A DNA stretch of 5,950 nt, taken from NCBI GenBank assembly GCA_020853155.1, contig JADYZL010000019.1, positions 1 to 5,950 on the forward strand. The letters are read 5' to 3'. The notes under the pieces are model-generated. The model saw nothing but the letters and a program-made list of their open reading frames with translations. It searched no databases and was not told the DNA's origin. The position numbers and the translations under genes are program-made. The stretch is from Bryobacterales bacterium. Its GTDB lineage: Bacteria; Acidobacteriota; Terriglobia; Bryobacterales; Bryobacteraceae. Positions 1 through 5,596 of the stretch are shown here, in pieces; the first letter of the stretch is position 1, and every line of letters starts with the position of its first letter.

Positions 1-497
1 GCCCAGGTCATGATCGAGGCGATGTTCGCCGAAGGAGCCGGAACCTCTTCCTTGCCCGGATGCAGCTTCCATGCGTTTTGCAGACGCTCCCTCCACAGAT
101 AGTTGCCCACGAACCCGTTGCAATCGAGGCCCACATGGTCCTTTGCGTATGCCTGCACCCGGGCCATCGTGGTCCGGCCTAGCGTCACCGCGAGTGAGAG
201 GGAGATCTGGCAGTCTTCGGGAGAGCCTTTCCCCCAGAAGGGATTCACCACGTGGCGCAGCAGCTTATCCGTGGAATCGAACCGCTCCTGCCCGCCATTG
301 ACGGTCAGGGTCAGGGCGTAATTGGGATCTTTCTTCTTCGCCGCATGGAAATGTTCCTTAAGCGCTTGCCAGAGCTTGCCCTGCTCGTCGTCCGGTTTGC
401 CGATCCGGTATATTTCCACCCGGATGTTGTTCTGCGTTTGGCCGTTCGCCTGGATGCTGAGATTGCGGTAGCGCTCCGCGTACTCCACTGGATTCAT
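1..497 (-). CDS. Partial protein with NlpC/P60-like DCNGF motif (N-terminal 165 residues)
   Basis: The reverse strand is open from an ATG at 497 to the left edge with no stop, giving 165 complete codons; the C-terminus is outside the window. The start is supported by a GAGG at 506-509, 8 bases upstream of the ATG. The product begins MNPVEYAERYRNLSI and has no signal peptide or membrane segment, so it looks cytoplasmic. The first ~70 residues are hydrophilic. Residues 125-129 read Asp-Cys-Asn-Gly-Phe, followed by VGNYLWRE. This resembles the nucleophile motif (DCSGF/L) that opens the catalytic region of NlpC/P60-type papain-like cysteine peptidases and amidases. In that fold the catalytic His follows downstream, here beyond the edge, so activity cannot be judged. 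The gene diverges from the ATPase gene and shares its intergenic region. That it is a gene is well supported by codon use and the ribosome-binding site; the peptidase assignment rests on one motif and is tentative. Confidence 0.72.
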   Translation of the reverse strand, partial: MNPVEYAERYRNLSIQANGQTQNNIRVEIYRIGKPDDEQGKLWQALKEHFHAAKKKDPNYALTLTVNGGQERFDSTDKLLRHVVNPFWGKGSPEDCQISLSLAVTLGRTTMARVQAYAKDHVGLDCNGFVGNYLWRERLQNAWKLHPGKEEVPAPSANIASIMTW

Positions 498-661
498 CTG
501 GAAAACCTCATCGAAAGGGCAGCTTGGCTGGGTAAGCGTGGCTGGCCATCTAGCCGGCTCCTGAATCTATATGCGTTAGTCATCATTCTCATGGCGCAGC
601 GCGGCCCTGCTTGAGGCTTCATGGCGGAAATCGCCTCTCCCCGCCCCCCGGAGTGCATACA
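498..661. promoter_or_regulatory. Divergent intergenic region with imperfect 11-bp direct repeat
   Basis: This 164-bp gap separates the divergent peptidase-like and ATPase genes and must hold the promoter of at least one of them. An 11-bp sequence, AGCTTGGCTGG at 521-531, recurs as AGCGTGGCTGG at 535-545 (10 of 11 identical, 14-bp period). An AT-richer patch at about 564-595 contains TATATG on the plus strand and TATAGA on the minus strand. These are possible -10 elements, but neither has a convincing -35 at the right distance. The direct repeat could be an operator or chance. Confidence 0.35.
650..653 (+). promoter_or_regulatory. Ribosome-binding site deciding the ATPase start
   Basis: A GGAG lies 8 bases before the ATG at 662 and favours that start. 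The same frame is open upstream to a TTG at 611, but the residues between are an implausible low-quality extension. The alternative ATG at 680 begins MTNFETLG, where clearly family-like sequence starts, but it has only a weak GAG upstream. Confidence 0.55.
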
Positions 662-3103
662 ATGAGTCGAGACACCGCCATGACGAATTTTGAGACCTTG
701 GGCCAGTTCTACCTGGGCCGCGAATACGATCTCGCCGCGAAGACCGGTTCCACTGAACCACTGATGTACGATTCCAAAGACCTGTTGACCCACGCCGTAT
801 GTGTGGGCATGACGGGCAGCGGAAAGACCGGCCTGTGCGTGGGTCTGCTCGAAGAAGCGGCCATCGATGGAATCCCCGCACTGGTCATCGATCCCAAGGG
901 AGATCTCGCTAATCTTCTGCTTACCTTCCCCAACCTCAGCCCGGAGGAGTTCCGCCCCTGGATCAATGAAGAAGAAGCGCAGACCAAGGGCCTCACCCCG
1001 GATGCATTCGCACAGCAGCAGGCCGAACTCTGGAAGAACGGCCTCGCCCGCTGGGGGCAGGATGGCGCCCGCATCGCGCGCCTCCGCGAAGCCGCCGATT
1101 TCGCGATCTACACCCCTGGCAGCAACGCTGGAATTCCGGTCTCCGCCCTGCGGTCTTTCAGCGCGCCGGATGCCTCCATCGTGGATGACCGCGAAGCCTT
1201 CGCCGAGCAGATCAATTCCACGGTCACGTCGCTGCTCGGCCTGCTCAAGATCACGGCGGACCCCATCCAGAGCCGGGAGCACATTCTGCTCGCCAACCTG
1301 CTCAGCCACGCGTGGCGCGAAGGCCGCAGCCTCGATCTGCCTACGTTGATCCTGGAGATTCAGAAACCGCCCGTGCAACGCTTCGGCGTGATGGATGTGG
1401 AAACGTTCTACCCCGAAAAGGAACGCTTCCAACTGGCCATGGCGCTCAACAACCTCATTGCATCGCCGGGCTTCGAACTCTGGATGGAAGGCGAGCCGCT
1501 CGAAATCTCACAGTTTCTATACACACCCCAGGGCAAGCCCCGCGTCGCCATCTTCTCGATCGCCCACCTGAGCGATACGGAGCGCATGTTCTTCGTCTCC
1601 ATGCTGCTCAACCAGACGGTCTCCTGGATGCGCCGCCAATCGGGCACCACCAGCCTCCGCGCGCTGCTCTACATGGATGAGATCTTCGGCTATTTCCCGC
1701 CCGTCGTGAATCCGCCCAGCAAGGGACCGCTGCTTACCCTGCTGAAGCAGGCGCGCGCCTTCGGCCTGGGCGTCGTGCTGTCCACGCAGAACCCGGTGGA
1801 CCTCGATTACAAAGGCCTGTCGAACTGCGGCACCTGGTTCCTCGGCCGCCTGCAAACGGAGAACGATAAGAAGCGCGTAATGGACGGCCTCCAAGGGGCT
1901 TCCCTCGCGGCCGGCGCCGCCTTTGACGCGAAGCAAATGGATGACATCCTTTCCGGAGTCGGCAAGCGCGTCTTCCTTTTGCACAACGTGAATGAACCGG
2001 CCCCGGTTGTGTTTGAAACCCGCTGGGCGTTGAGCTACCTGCGCGGGCCGCTCACGCGAACCCAGATCGCCCGCTTGATGGCGGGGCGCAAGGAAGCGGC
2101 TCCCTCCTCAGCCCCAGCTTCACCCGCGGCCTCACCCCAAGCCAGCGCGGTTCCGCCCCCTCCCCCTCCTTCCGCAACGGGCGCAGCCTCCCTCGCGCAG
2201 GCAGCCGCCACAGCGCGCCCCGCCCTTCCCGCTGGAATCGGAGACTACTTCCTCCCCGCGCGCAATCCAGCCGGCGCGCAATACGTCCCCGCCGTCATCG
2301 GGTTCGCCAAGGTCCATTACTCCAGGGCGAATCCCCCCGTGGACGAAAGCCGCGAGGTCGCTCTGCTGGCCCATTTCGACAGCGGACCCGTGCCTCTCCG
2401 TTGGGAGACGGCGGAACGGGTGACGATCGATGTTCGCGAACTCGAGCGCATCCCCGCGAACGGCATCCCCTTCGCACCCCTTCCCTCGCCCGCCGTCGAC
2501 GCGCGGAATTACCGGGCTTGGGAGAAGGATCTCGCCCAGTATCTCTACACCGCGGAAAGCCTCCCGCTCTTCCGCTCTAAAGAGTTCAAGGCGGTCTCGA
2601 AACCGGGGGAGACAGAGCGGGATTTTCGCCTCTACTTGCAACAATTAGCCCGGGAGCAACGGGATCGGGAAGTCTCCAAGCTCCGCGAGAAACATGGAAC
2701 CACTCTCGCCCGCCTGGAAGAACGCATCTTCGCGGCCCAGCAGAAGCTCAGCAAAGAGCAGGCCGACGTCCAGCGCGCGACCACCAACATGGCCGTCAAT
2801 ATCGGCAGTTCCGTGCTGGGCGCGATCTTTGGCAGAAGCTATCGCTCGGCCGGAGCCAGCGCCGTTCGCGGCTACGGGCAGCGCCAGAAGGAAGAGCACG
2901 ATGTGTCGCTGGCCGGGGACAAACTCGAGGAATTGGAAGCCCAGCGCGCTTCGCTCCTCGAAGAACTGGAGACGCAAGTGAACGAGATCTCCGCGCGCAC
3001 GGATCTTGCAACCGGCGACCTCGAAGACCTCGCCATCAAGCCCAAGAAATCAGACATCCAAGTGACGCTGCTCGCGCTCGTCTGGCAGCCCGGCGCTTCG
3101 TAG
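662..3103 (+). CDS. HerA/DUF87-type P-loop ATPase with C-terminal coiled coil
   Basis: This 813-residue protein is an additional-strand, RecA-like ATPase of the HerA/FtsK/VirB4 group (DUF87 or DUF853-like). Walker A is residues 49-56 (GMTGSGKT), followed by a conserved IDPKGDL at 76-82. Walker B is LLYMDE at 335-340, with Asp339-Glu340. A polar STQNP motif at 374-378 matches the sensor position of FtsK/HerA enzymes. Residues 478-525 are an Ala/Pro/Ser-rich linker containing six consecutive prolines (498-503). Residues ~525-645 form a domain I do not recognise. Two predicted coiled coils, about 655-708 and 741-781, flank a glycine/alanine/serine-rich stretch (710-740) with GSSVLGAIFG spacing. 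No signal peptide is seen, so it is probably cytoplasmic. Relatives are usually annotated only as ATP-binding proteins; characterised HerA-group enzymes form hexamers that move DNA or protein, but the substrate here is unknown. It diverges from the peptidase-like gene and converges on the adenosyltransferase gene 29 bases downstream. Confidence 0.93.
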   Translation: MSRDTAMTNFETLGQFYLGREYDLAAKTGSTEPLMYDSKDLLTHAVCVGMTGSGKTGLCVGLLEEAAIDGIPALVIDPKGDLANLLLTFPNLSPEEFRPWINEEEAQTKGLTPDAFAQQQAELWKNGLARWGQDGARIARLREAADFAIYTPGSNAGIPVSALRSFSAPDASIVDDREAFAEQINSTVTSLLGLLKITADPIQSREHILLANLLSHAWREGRSLDLPTLILEIQKPPVQRFGVMDVETFYPEKERFQLAMALNNLIASPGFELWMEGEPLEISQFLYTPQGKPRVAIFSIAHLSDTERMFFVSMLLNQTVSWMRRQSGTTSLRALLYMDEIFGYFPPVVNPPSKGPLLTLLKQARAFGLGVVLSTQNPVDLDYKGLSNCGTWFLGRLQTENDKKRVMDGLQGASLAAGAAFDAKQMDDILSGVGKRVFLLHNVNEPAPVVFETRWALSYLRGPLTRTQIARLMAGRKEAAPSSAPASPAASPQASAVPPPPPPSATGAASLAQAAATARPALPAGIGDYFLPARNPAGAQYVPAVIGFAKVHYSRANPPVDESREVALLAHFDSGPVPLRWETAERVTIDVRELERIPANGIPFAPLPSPAVDARNYRAWEKDLAQYLYTAESLPLFRSKEFKAVSKPGETERDFRLYLQQLAREQRDREVSKLREKHGTTLARLEERIFAAQQKLSKEQADVQRATTNMAVNIGSSVLGAIFGRSYRSAGASAVRGYGQRQKEEHDVSLAGDKLEELEAQRASLLEELETQVNEISARTDLATGDLEDLAIKPKKSDIQVTLLALVWQPGAS

Positions 3104-3132
3104 ATACGGGAAACCGCTGGCCGGACGGCGGG

Positions 3133-3768
3133 CTACCCCGCATTCGCTCCAGCGGAACGATTCGGGTTCCACAGCACTTCCGGAACGCCGAGCATCTTTG
3201 ATGCCCAGCGGCTCCAGACAAACAGCGCGTCACTCAGGCGGTTCAGGTAATGCAGCACCTCGGCGGGCACTTCTTCCTCCTGGGAGAGCGCATAGCATAA
3301 CCGTTCCGCGCGCCGGCATACAGTTCGACTCACGTGCAGTTCCGCATTCAACCGGCAGCCGCCCGGCAGCACGAACGACGTCAGCTCCGGCAGATCCTCA
3401 TTCATCGAATCGATTTCCGCTTCGAGCATGGAGACGTCGGCCTCGGTAATCCGTGGCTGCTTGGGGTGCAGGTGCGCCGGGTCCGTCGCCAATAACGAAC
3501 CCAGATTAAACAGTTCGTGCTGCACGCGCGAAACGATGCCGCCCAGCCGCTCCAGCCCCGGCGCCCCCGCTTCCAACTCGGCAATGGACGCCGCCGCCAA
3601 ACCGAGGTTCGCGTTCAGTTCGTCCACCGTGCCGTAAGTATCAATGCGGGCGTGGTTCTTCGCCACGCGGCGGCCGTTCACGAGGCTGGTCATCCCCTTG
3701 TCGCCGCTCTTGGTGTAAATCTTGGAGATCCGCAGCCGGGGTTCGTTAAAGGTCTTGGGTTCCGCCAT
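3133..3768 (-). CDS. pduO: PduO-type cob(I)alamin adenosyltransferase
   Basis: The 211-residue product transfers the 5'-deoxyadenosyl group of ATP to cob(I)alamin (or a corrinoid precursor), giving adenosylcobalamin and triphosphate, in the cytoplasm. All family signatures are present in order. The N-terminal ATP-binding loop is TKSGDKGMT (19-27, usually TRTGDxGxT), then DTYGTVDELN (43-52), FVLPGG (132-137), HVSRTVCRRAER (145-156, including the Arg/Glu residues that contact ATP in PduO and human MMAB) and YLNRLSDALF (174-183). Its length is normal for the family, which works as a trimer with sites at subunit interfaces. The ATG at 3768 is preceded by GGAGG at 3777-3781, spaced 8 bases, which overrules the longer open frame reaching 4599. 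A strong hairpin lies just upstream of that ribosome-binding site. It stands alone, with no cobalamin-biosynthesis gene nearby, which fits use in salvage or for an AdoCbl-dependent mutase elsewhere. The family call is secure; the exact symbol is conventional. Confidence 0.96.
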   Translation of the reverse strand: MAEPKTFNEPRLRISKIYTKSGDKGMTSLVNGRRVAKNHARIDTYGTVDELNANLGLAAASIAELEAGAPGLERLGGIVSRVQHELFNLGSLLATDPAHLHPKQPRITEADVSMLEAEIDSMNEDLPELTSFVLPGGCRLNAELHVSRTVCRRAERLCYALSQEEEVPAEVLHYLNRLSDALFVWSRWASKMLGVPEVLWNPNRSAGANAG

Positions 3769-3787
3769 GGTGTATGCCTCCAGCGTA

Positions 3788-3820
3788 GCGCGAAGAGCCT
3801 TGCCTTCCAAGGTCTCGCGC
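3788..3820 (-). promoter_or_regulatory. Imperfect hairpin in the leader of the adenosyltransferase gene
   Basis: Read on the minus strand, a 13-base left arm (GCGCGAGACCTTG), a 5-base loop (GAAGG) and a 15-base right arm (CAAGGCTCTTCGCGC) can form 13 Watson-Crick pairs, with two single-base bulges on the right arm. It ends 6 bases before the GGAGG ribosome-binding site, so if transcribed it would sit directly against the translation start region. There is no T tract, so it is not a classical terminator. It is far too small for a cobalamin riboswitch, and no B12-box-like sequence was seen. The pairing is directly visible; a regulatory role is inference. Confidence 0.4.
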
Positions 3821-3836
3821 CCGCAGCAGCCATCGG

Positions 3837-3872
3837 CAGCCGCTCCTCCCGGCGTTGTCCTCCAGCCGCTCC
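3837..3872. repeat. 10-bp direct repeat in the divergent promoter region
   Basis: CAGCCGCTCC occurs exactly at 3837-3846 and again at 3863-3872, 26 bp apart, the second copy ending 12 bp before the -10 candidate. A third exact copy lies at 3544-3553 inside the adenosyltransferase gene, so the motif may simply be common in this GC-rich sequence. It could be a paired operator, but the evidence is weak. Confidence 0.3.
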
Positions 3873-3881
3873 GGACCCCTC

Positions 3882-3890
3882 TGATACAAT
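3882..3890 (+). promoter_or_regulatory. Extended -10 promoter candidate for the triple RidA-like gene
   Basis: TGATACAAT matches the extended -10 pattern TGnTATAAT with one mismatch in the hexamer (TACAAT at 3885-3890). Transcription would start near 3897, leaving a leader of about 25 bases before the ATG at 3922. No good -35 hexamer is seen at 16-18 bp, which is compatible with an extended -10 promoter. Confidence 0.5.
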
Positions 3891-3921
3891 CGGGATACTT
3901 CGCCGTTGGCCGCCGAGCGTA

Positions 3922-5049
3922 ATGACGATTCTCGTTCCAAGACTCATTCTCCACCTGCTCCTTTTCGCCGGCGTGTTTCTGCTGGTCTATCCGCTCTCCG
4001 GTGCGCAGAAGCGGCCGGAGGAGGAAAAGCCGCAGGTGCTCGAACTCGTACCGGAAGCACCCGATTTTGTCAAGGTTGAGACTTCGCGGCTGGGTTATTT
4101 GTCTCTGCCCGTCGAGCAGCGGGGGTTGCTTTCGCGCCAGGTGGAAGAGTCCATGAAGAGCCTGCGGCGGCTGCTCGGCAAGCGCAAGGTTCTCCGCATC
4201 ACGGCTTGGGTAGGCGGAGCGGGCGATACGCGCCGCGTCTCCATGAGCATTCGGGAACTGCTGGCCAAGTGGCGCATACCCATTCCAGCAATCACCGTGA
4301 TCCGGGTGGGGGCGCTGCCCAACCCCGCCTCGCGCGTGGCCTTTGATGTGGAGGTGGCGGAGACGGACGCAGCGAATCCGCACGGCTTGATGTTCCTCGC
4401 CGGCGTGCGCAGCGAAGCGCCTGAGTTCCGCTTCGAGGTCGCGCCGGAAGTCGAGCGGTCTCTCGATATCCTCGCGGAGCGCCTCGCCGCCGAAGCCGCG
4501 AAGCCGGAGGATGTGCTGCAGGCTCGATGCTTCGTGAGCCTCACCCAGGACATGCGGCCGCTGGAACTGGCCGTGCGCAAGCGTTTCCCGAGGGCGCAAG
4601 TCCGGTTGCTCCAGGGCATGCGCTCCACCGTGGACTCATACGCCACTTGCGATCTGGTGGCGCGGCTTTCCTCCCCGCCCGCGCAGGCGCTCGAAGCGCG
4701 CGTGCTCACCCCGCGCGAGAACGAGCCGCCCATTACCTCGCTGGTCAAGACGAATGCGCCTGCCTTGATTCTGACGTCCGCGCAACTCGGTTTTCGCGCC
4801 ACGGATGCAGACCTCGCGCTTGCCTTTGAACGGTTGGAATCCACCTTGAAGAAAGCCGGAAGCAGCCTCTCGAACACCGCGCAGTTGAGCATTCTGGCGG
4901 AAAGCGTCGATCTCGGCCGGCGCACGGAAGCACAGGGGAGGAAATATCTGGATTCCAAACACGACCCCGCCATCCTGCGCGCGACCGTCGAGGATTTGCC
5001 CGCCCTCGACGCCACCCTCTCGCTGGATGCGATCGCGATCCTGCCCTGA
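3922..5049 (+). CDS. Putatively exported protein with three tandem RidA/YjgF-like domains
   Basis: The 375-residue product begins with a Sec-type signal or anchor: a short N-terminus with Arg7, a hydrophobic core at 8-23, and a possible SGA|Q cleavage after Ala28. The rest divides into three similar blocks of about 98 residues (about 50-147, 152-249 and 277-374). Each has the order of a RidA/YjgF (UK114) domain: a hydrophobic strand (LGYLSLP, LMFLAGV, LILTSAQ), a helix (VEESMKSLRRLL, VERSLDILAERL, FERLESTLKKAG), a strand (VLRITAWVG, VLQARCFVS, TAQLSILAE), and a closing acidic-hydrophobic strand (AFDVEVAE, TCDLVARL, SLDAIAIL). RidA enzymes are usually single-domain cytoplasmic homotrimers that hydrolyse reactive enamines/imines. 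Three copies in one chain suggest a single-chain pseudotrimer outside the cytoplasm. The arginine expected about eight residues before the conserved Leu-Pro appears replaced by Ile in repeats 1 and 3, so imine deaminase activity is doubtful. The start at 3922 is chosen for the signal sequence and upstream -10; its ribosome-binding site is weak. Confidence 0.85.
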   Translation: MTILVPRLILHLLLFAGVFLLVYPLSGAQKRPEEEKPQVLELVPEAPDFVKVETSRLGYLSLPVEQRGLLSRQVEESMKSLRRLLGKRKVLRITAWVGGAGDTRRVSMSIRELLAKWRIPIPAITVIRVGALPNPASRVAFDVEVAETDAANPHGLMFLAGVRSEAPEFRFEVAPEVERSLDILAERLAAEAAKPEDVLQARCFVSLTQDMRPLELAVRKRFPRAQVRLLQGMRSTVDSYATCDLVARLSSPPAQALEARVLTPRENEPPITSLVKTNAPALILTSAQLGFRATDADLALAFERLESTLKKAGSSLSNTAQLSILAESVDLGRRTEAQGRKYLDSKHDPAILRATVEDLPALDATLSLDAIAILP

Positions 5050-5075
5050 GGCGACGCGATCCTGTCCGGAATCGG
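5034..5075. repeat. Imperfect 21-bp tandem duplication across a stop codon
   Basis: Two adjacent 21-bp units (5034-5054 and 5055-5075) agree at 16 of 21 positions, beginning with the identical 10-mer CGCGATCCTG. The first unit contains the TGA stop of the triple RidA-like gene. It may be a small local duplication or chance. Confidence 0.3.
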
Positions 5076-5088
5076 CGGTAGCCGTTGT

Positions 5089-5358
5089 CTACGATCCTTC
5101 GGCCAGAGGCGCGCCCGGCAGCAGCCCATCAAGCAGCCCCGGCAGCGCGGCCTGCTCATCGCATTGTTCGATTGCCGACAGCACCGTCGCCTGAATCAGC
5201 AGTTCCCCAATGCCCGGACAATCTTCGGATCGGCAGGTCCGGCACATCTCCAACATTTCGCTTAACCTCAGCACGGCGGACTCGCTGTTTCCCGGAGCGA
5301 GCAGCCCATTCGCTAGGCTTTGAAAGGTAGCCTGGTGGCGGCAGCACTTCATATCCAT
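5089..5358 (-). CDS. Small cysteine-rich hypothetical protein
   Basis: I do not recognise this gene. From the ATG at 5358 it encodes 89 residues beginning MDMKCCRHQATF. Cysteines lie at 5, 6, 39, 42, 47 and 66; the central group reads CRTCRSEDC (C-x2-C-x4-C), which together with Cys5, Cys6 and His8 could bind a metal or an iron-sulfur cluster. The remainder is leucine-rich and probably helical, with no signal peptide or membrane segment. Codon use is strongly GC-ending, as in neighbouring genes, which supports real coding. The start is uncertain: ATG at 5352 (87 residues) and TTG at 5388 (99 residues) are alternatives, and none has a good ribosome-binding site. It converges on the triple RidA-like gene, 39 bases from its stop, and follows the symporter gene on the same strand after a 238-base gap, probably as a separate unit. 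Confidence 0.6.
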   Translation of the reverse strand: MDMKCCRHQATFQSLANGLLAPGNSESAVLRLSEMLEMCRTCRSEDCPGIGELLIQATVLSAIEQCDEQAALPGLLDGLLPGAPLAEGS

Positions 5359-5596
5359 GGCGTCTTTTGCCGCAGCCTCTTCCCGCAAGTAAGCGGAGCG
5401 CAGCGGCTTGACTGTCCTTCGTCGTGATCGATTCCTCTCGCCGTCGGGCCAGAGTTCCGGCCCAGGCCAGCGCCCGGCCGCTCTTCCGCGCGGTCAGTGC
5501 AATGATCCCCAACCGCAACGAGATCATTCTTACAGGTTTTGTTGCGAAATGCGAGAGTAAACTCTACAAGCTTCCCCACAAAGAATACGGCCTATC

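Noticed and set aside
540..559. Hairpin GGCTGGC-catcta-GCCGGCT in the left divergent region
   Set aside because: It needs two G-U pairs in a 7-bp stem and fails on the opposite strand, so it is probably chance in GC-rich DNA.
252..614. Plus-strand open frame of 120 residues
   Set aside because: It is mostly antisense to the peptidase-like gene, which has a good ribosome-binding site and protein-like sequence.
494..1432. Minus-strand open frame of 312 residues
   Set aside because: It is antisense to the ATPase Walker A and adjacent core, has no recognisable domain, and is composed of Arg/Gly/Ala-rich sequence typical of GC-rich shadow frames.
3104..3132. Possible bidirectional terminator between the convergent ATPase and adenosyltransferase genes
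   Set aside because: Only 4-bp GC stems can be drawn (for example GCCG/CGGC at 3120-3129) and there is no T tract on either strand.
3517..3921. Upstream extension of the RidA-like frame, giving 510 residues
   Set aside because: It would overlap the adenosyltransferase gene antisense and bury the signal peptide and the extended -10 element inside coding sequence.
3769..3921. Cobalamin riboswitch upstream of the adenosyltransferase gene
   Set aside because: The gap is shorter than the usual riboswitch of about 200 nt, and no B12-box-like conserved sequence was seen on the minus strand.
3769..4599. Upstream extension of the adenosyltransferase frame to 4599, giving 488 residues
   Set aside because: The family's N-terminus begins right after the ATG at 3768, which has a GGAGG at ideal spacing. 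The extension is antisense to the RidA-like gene and unlike any domain.
5073..5084. Small hairpin CGGC-GGTA-GCCG after the RidA-like gene
   Set aside because: A 4-bp stem without a T run is too weak to call a terminator.
4095..5159. Minus-strand open frame of 354 residues
   Set aside because: It is antisense to the triple RidA-like gene; the product is Ser/Arg/Ala-rich with no domain order.
5156..5579. Overlapping minus-strand open frames (123 and 76 residues) upstream of the cysteine-rich gene
   Set aside because: Their composition is Arg/Gly-rich and not protein-like. I considered a frameshifted longer version of the cysteine-rich gene but found no continuous homologous-looking sequence to support it.
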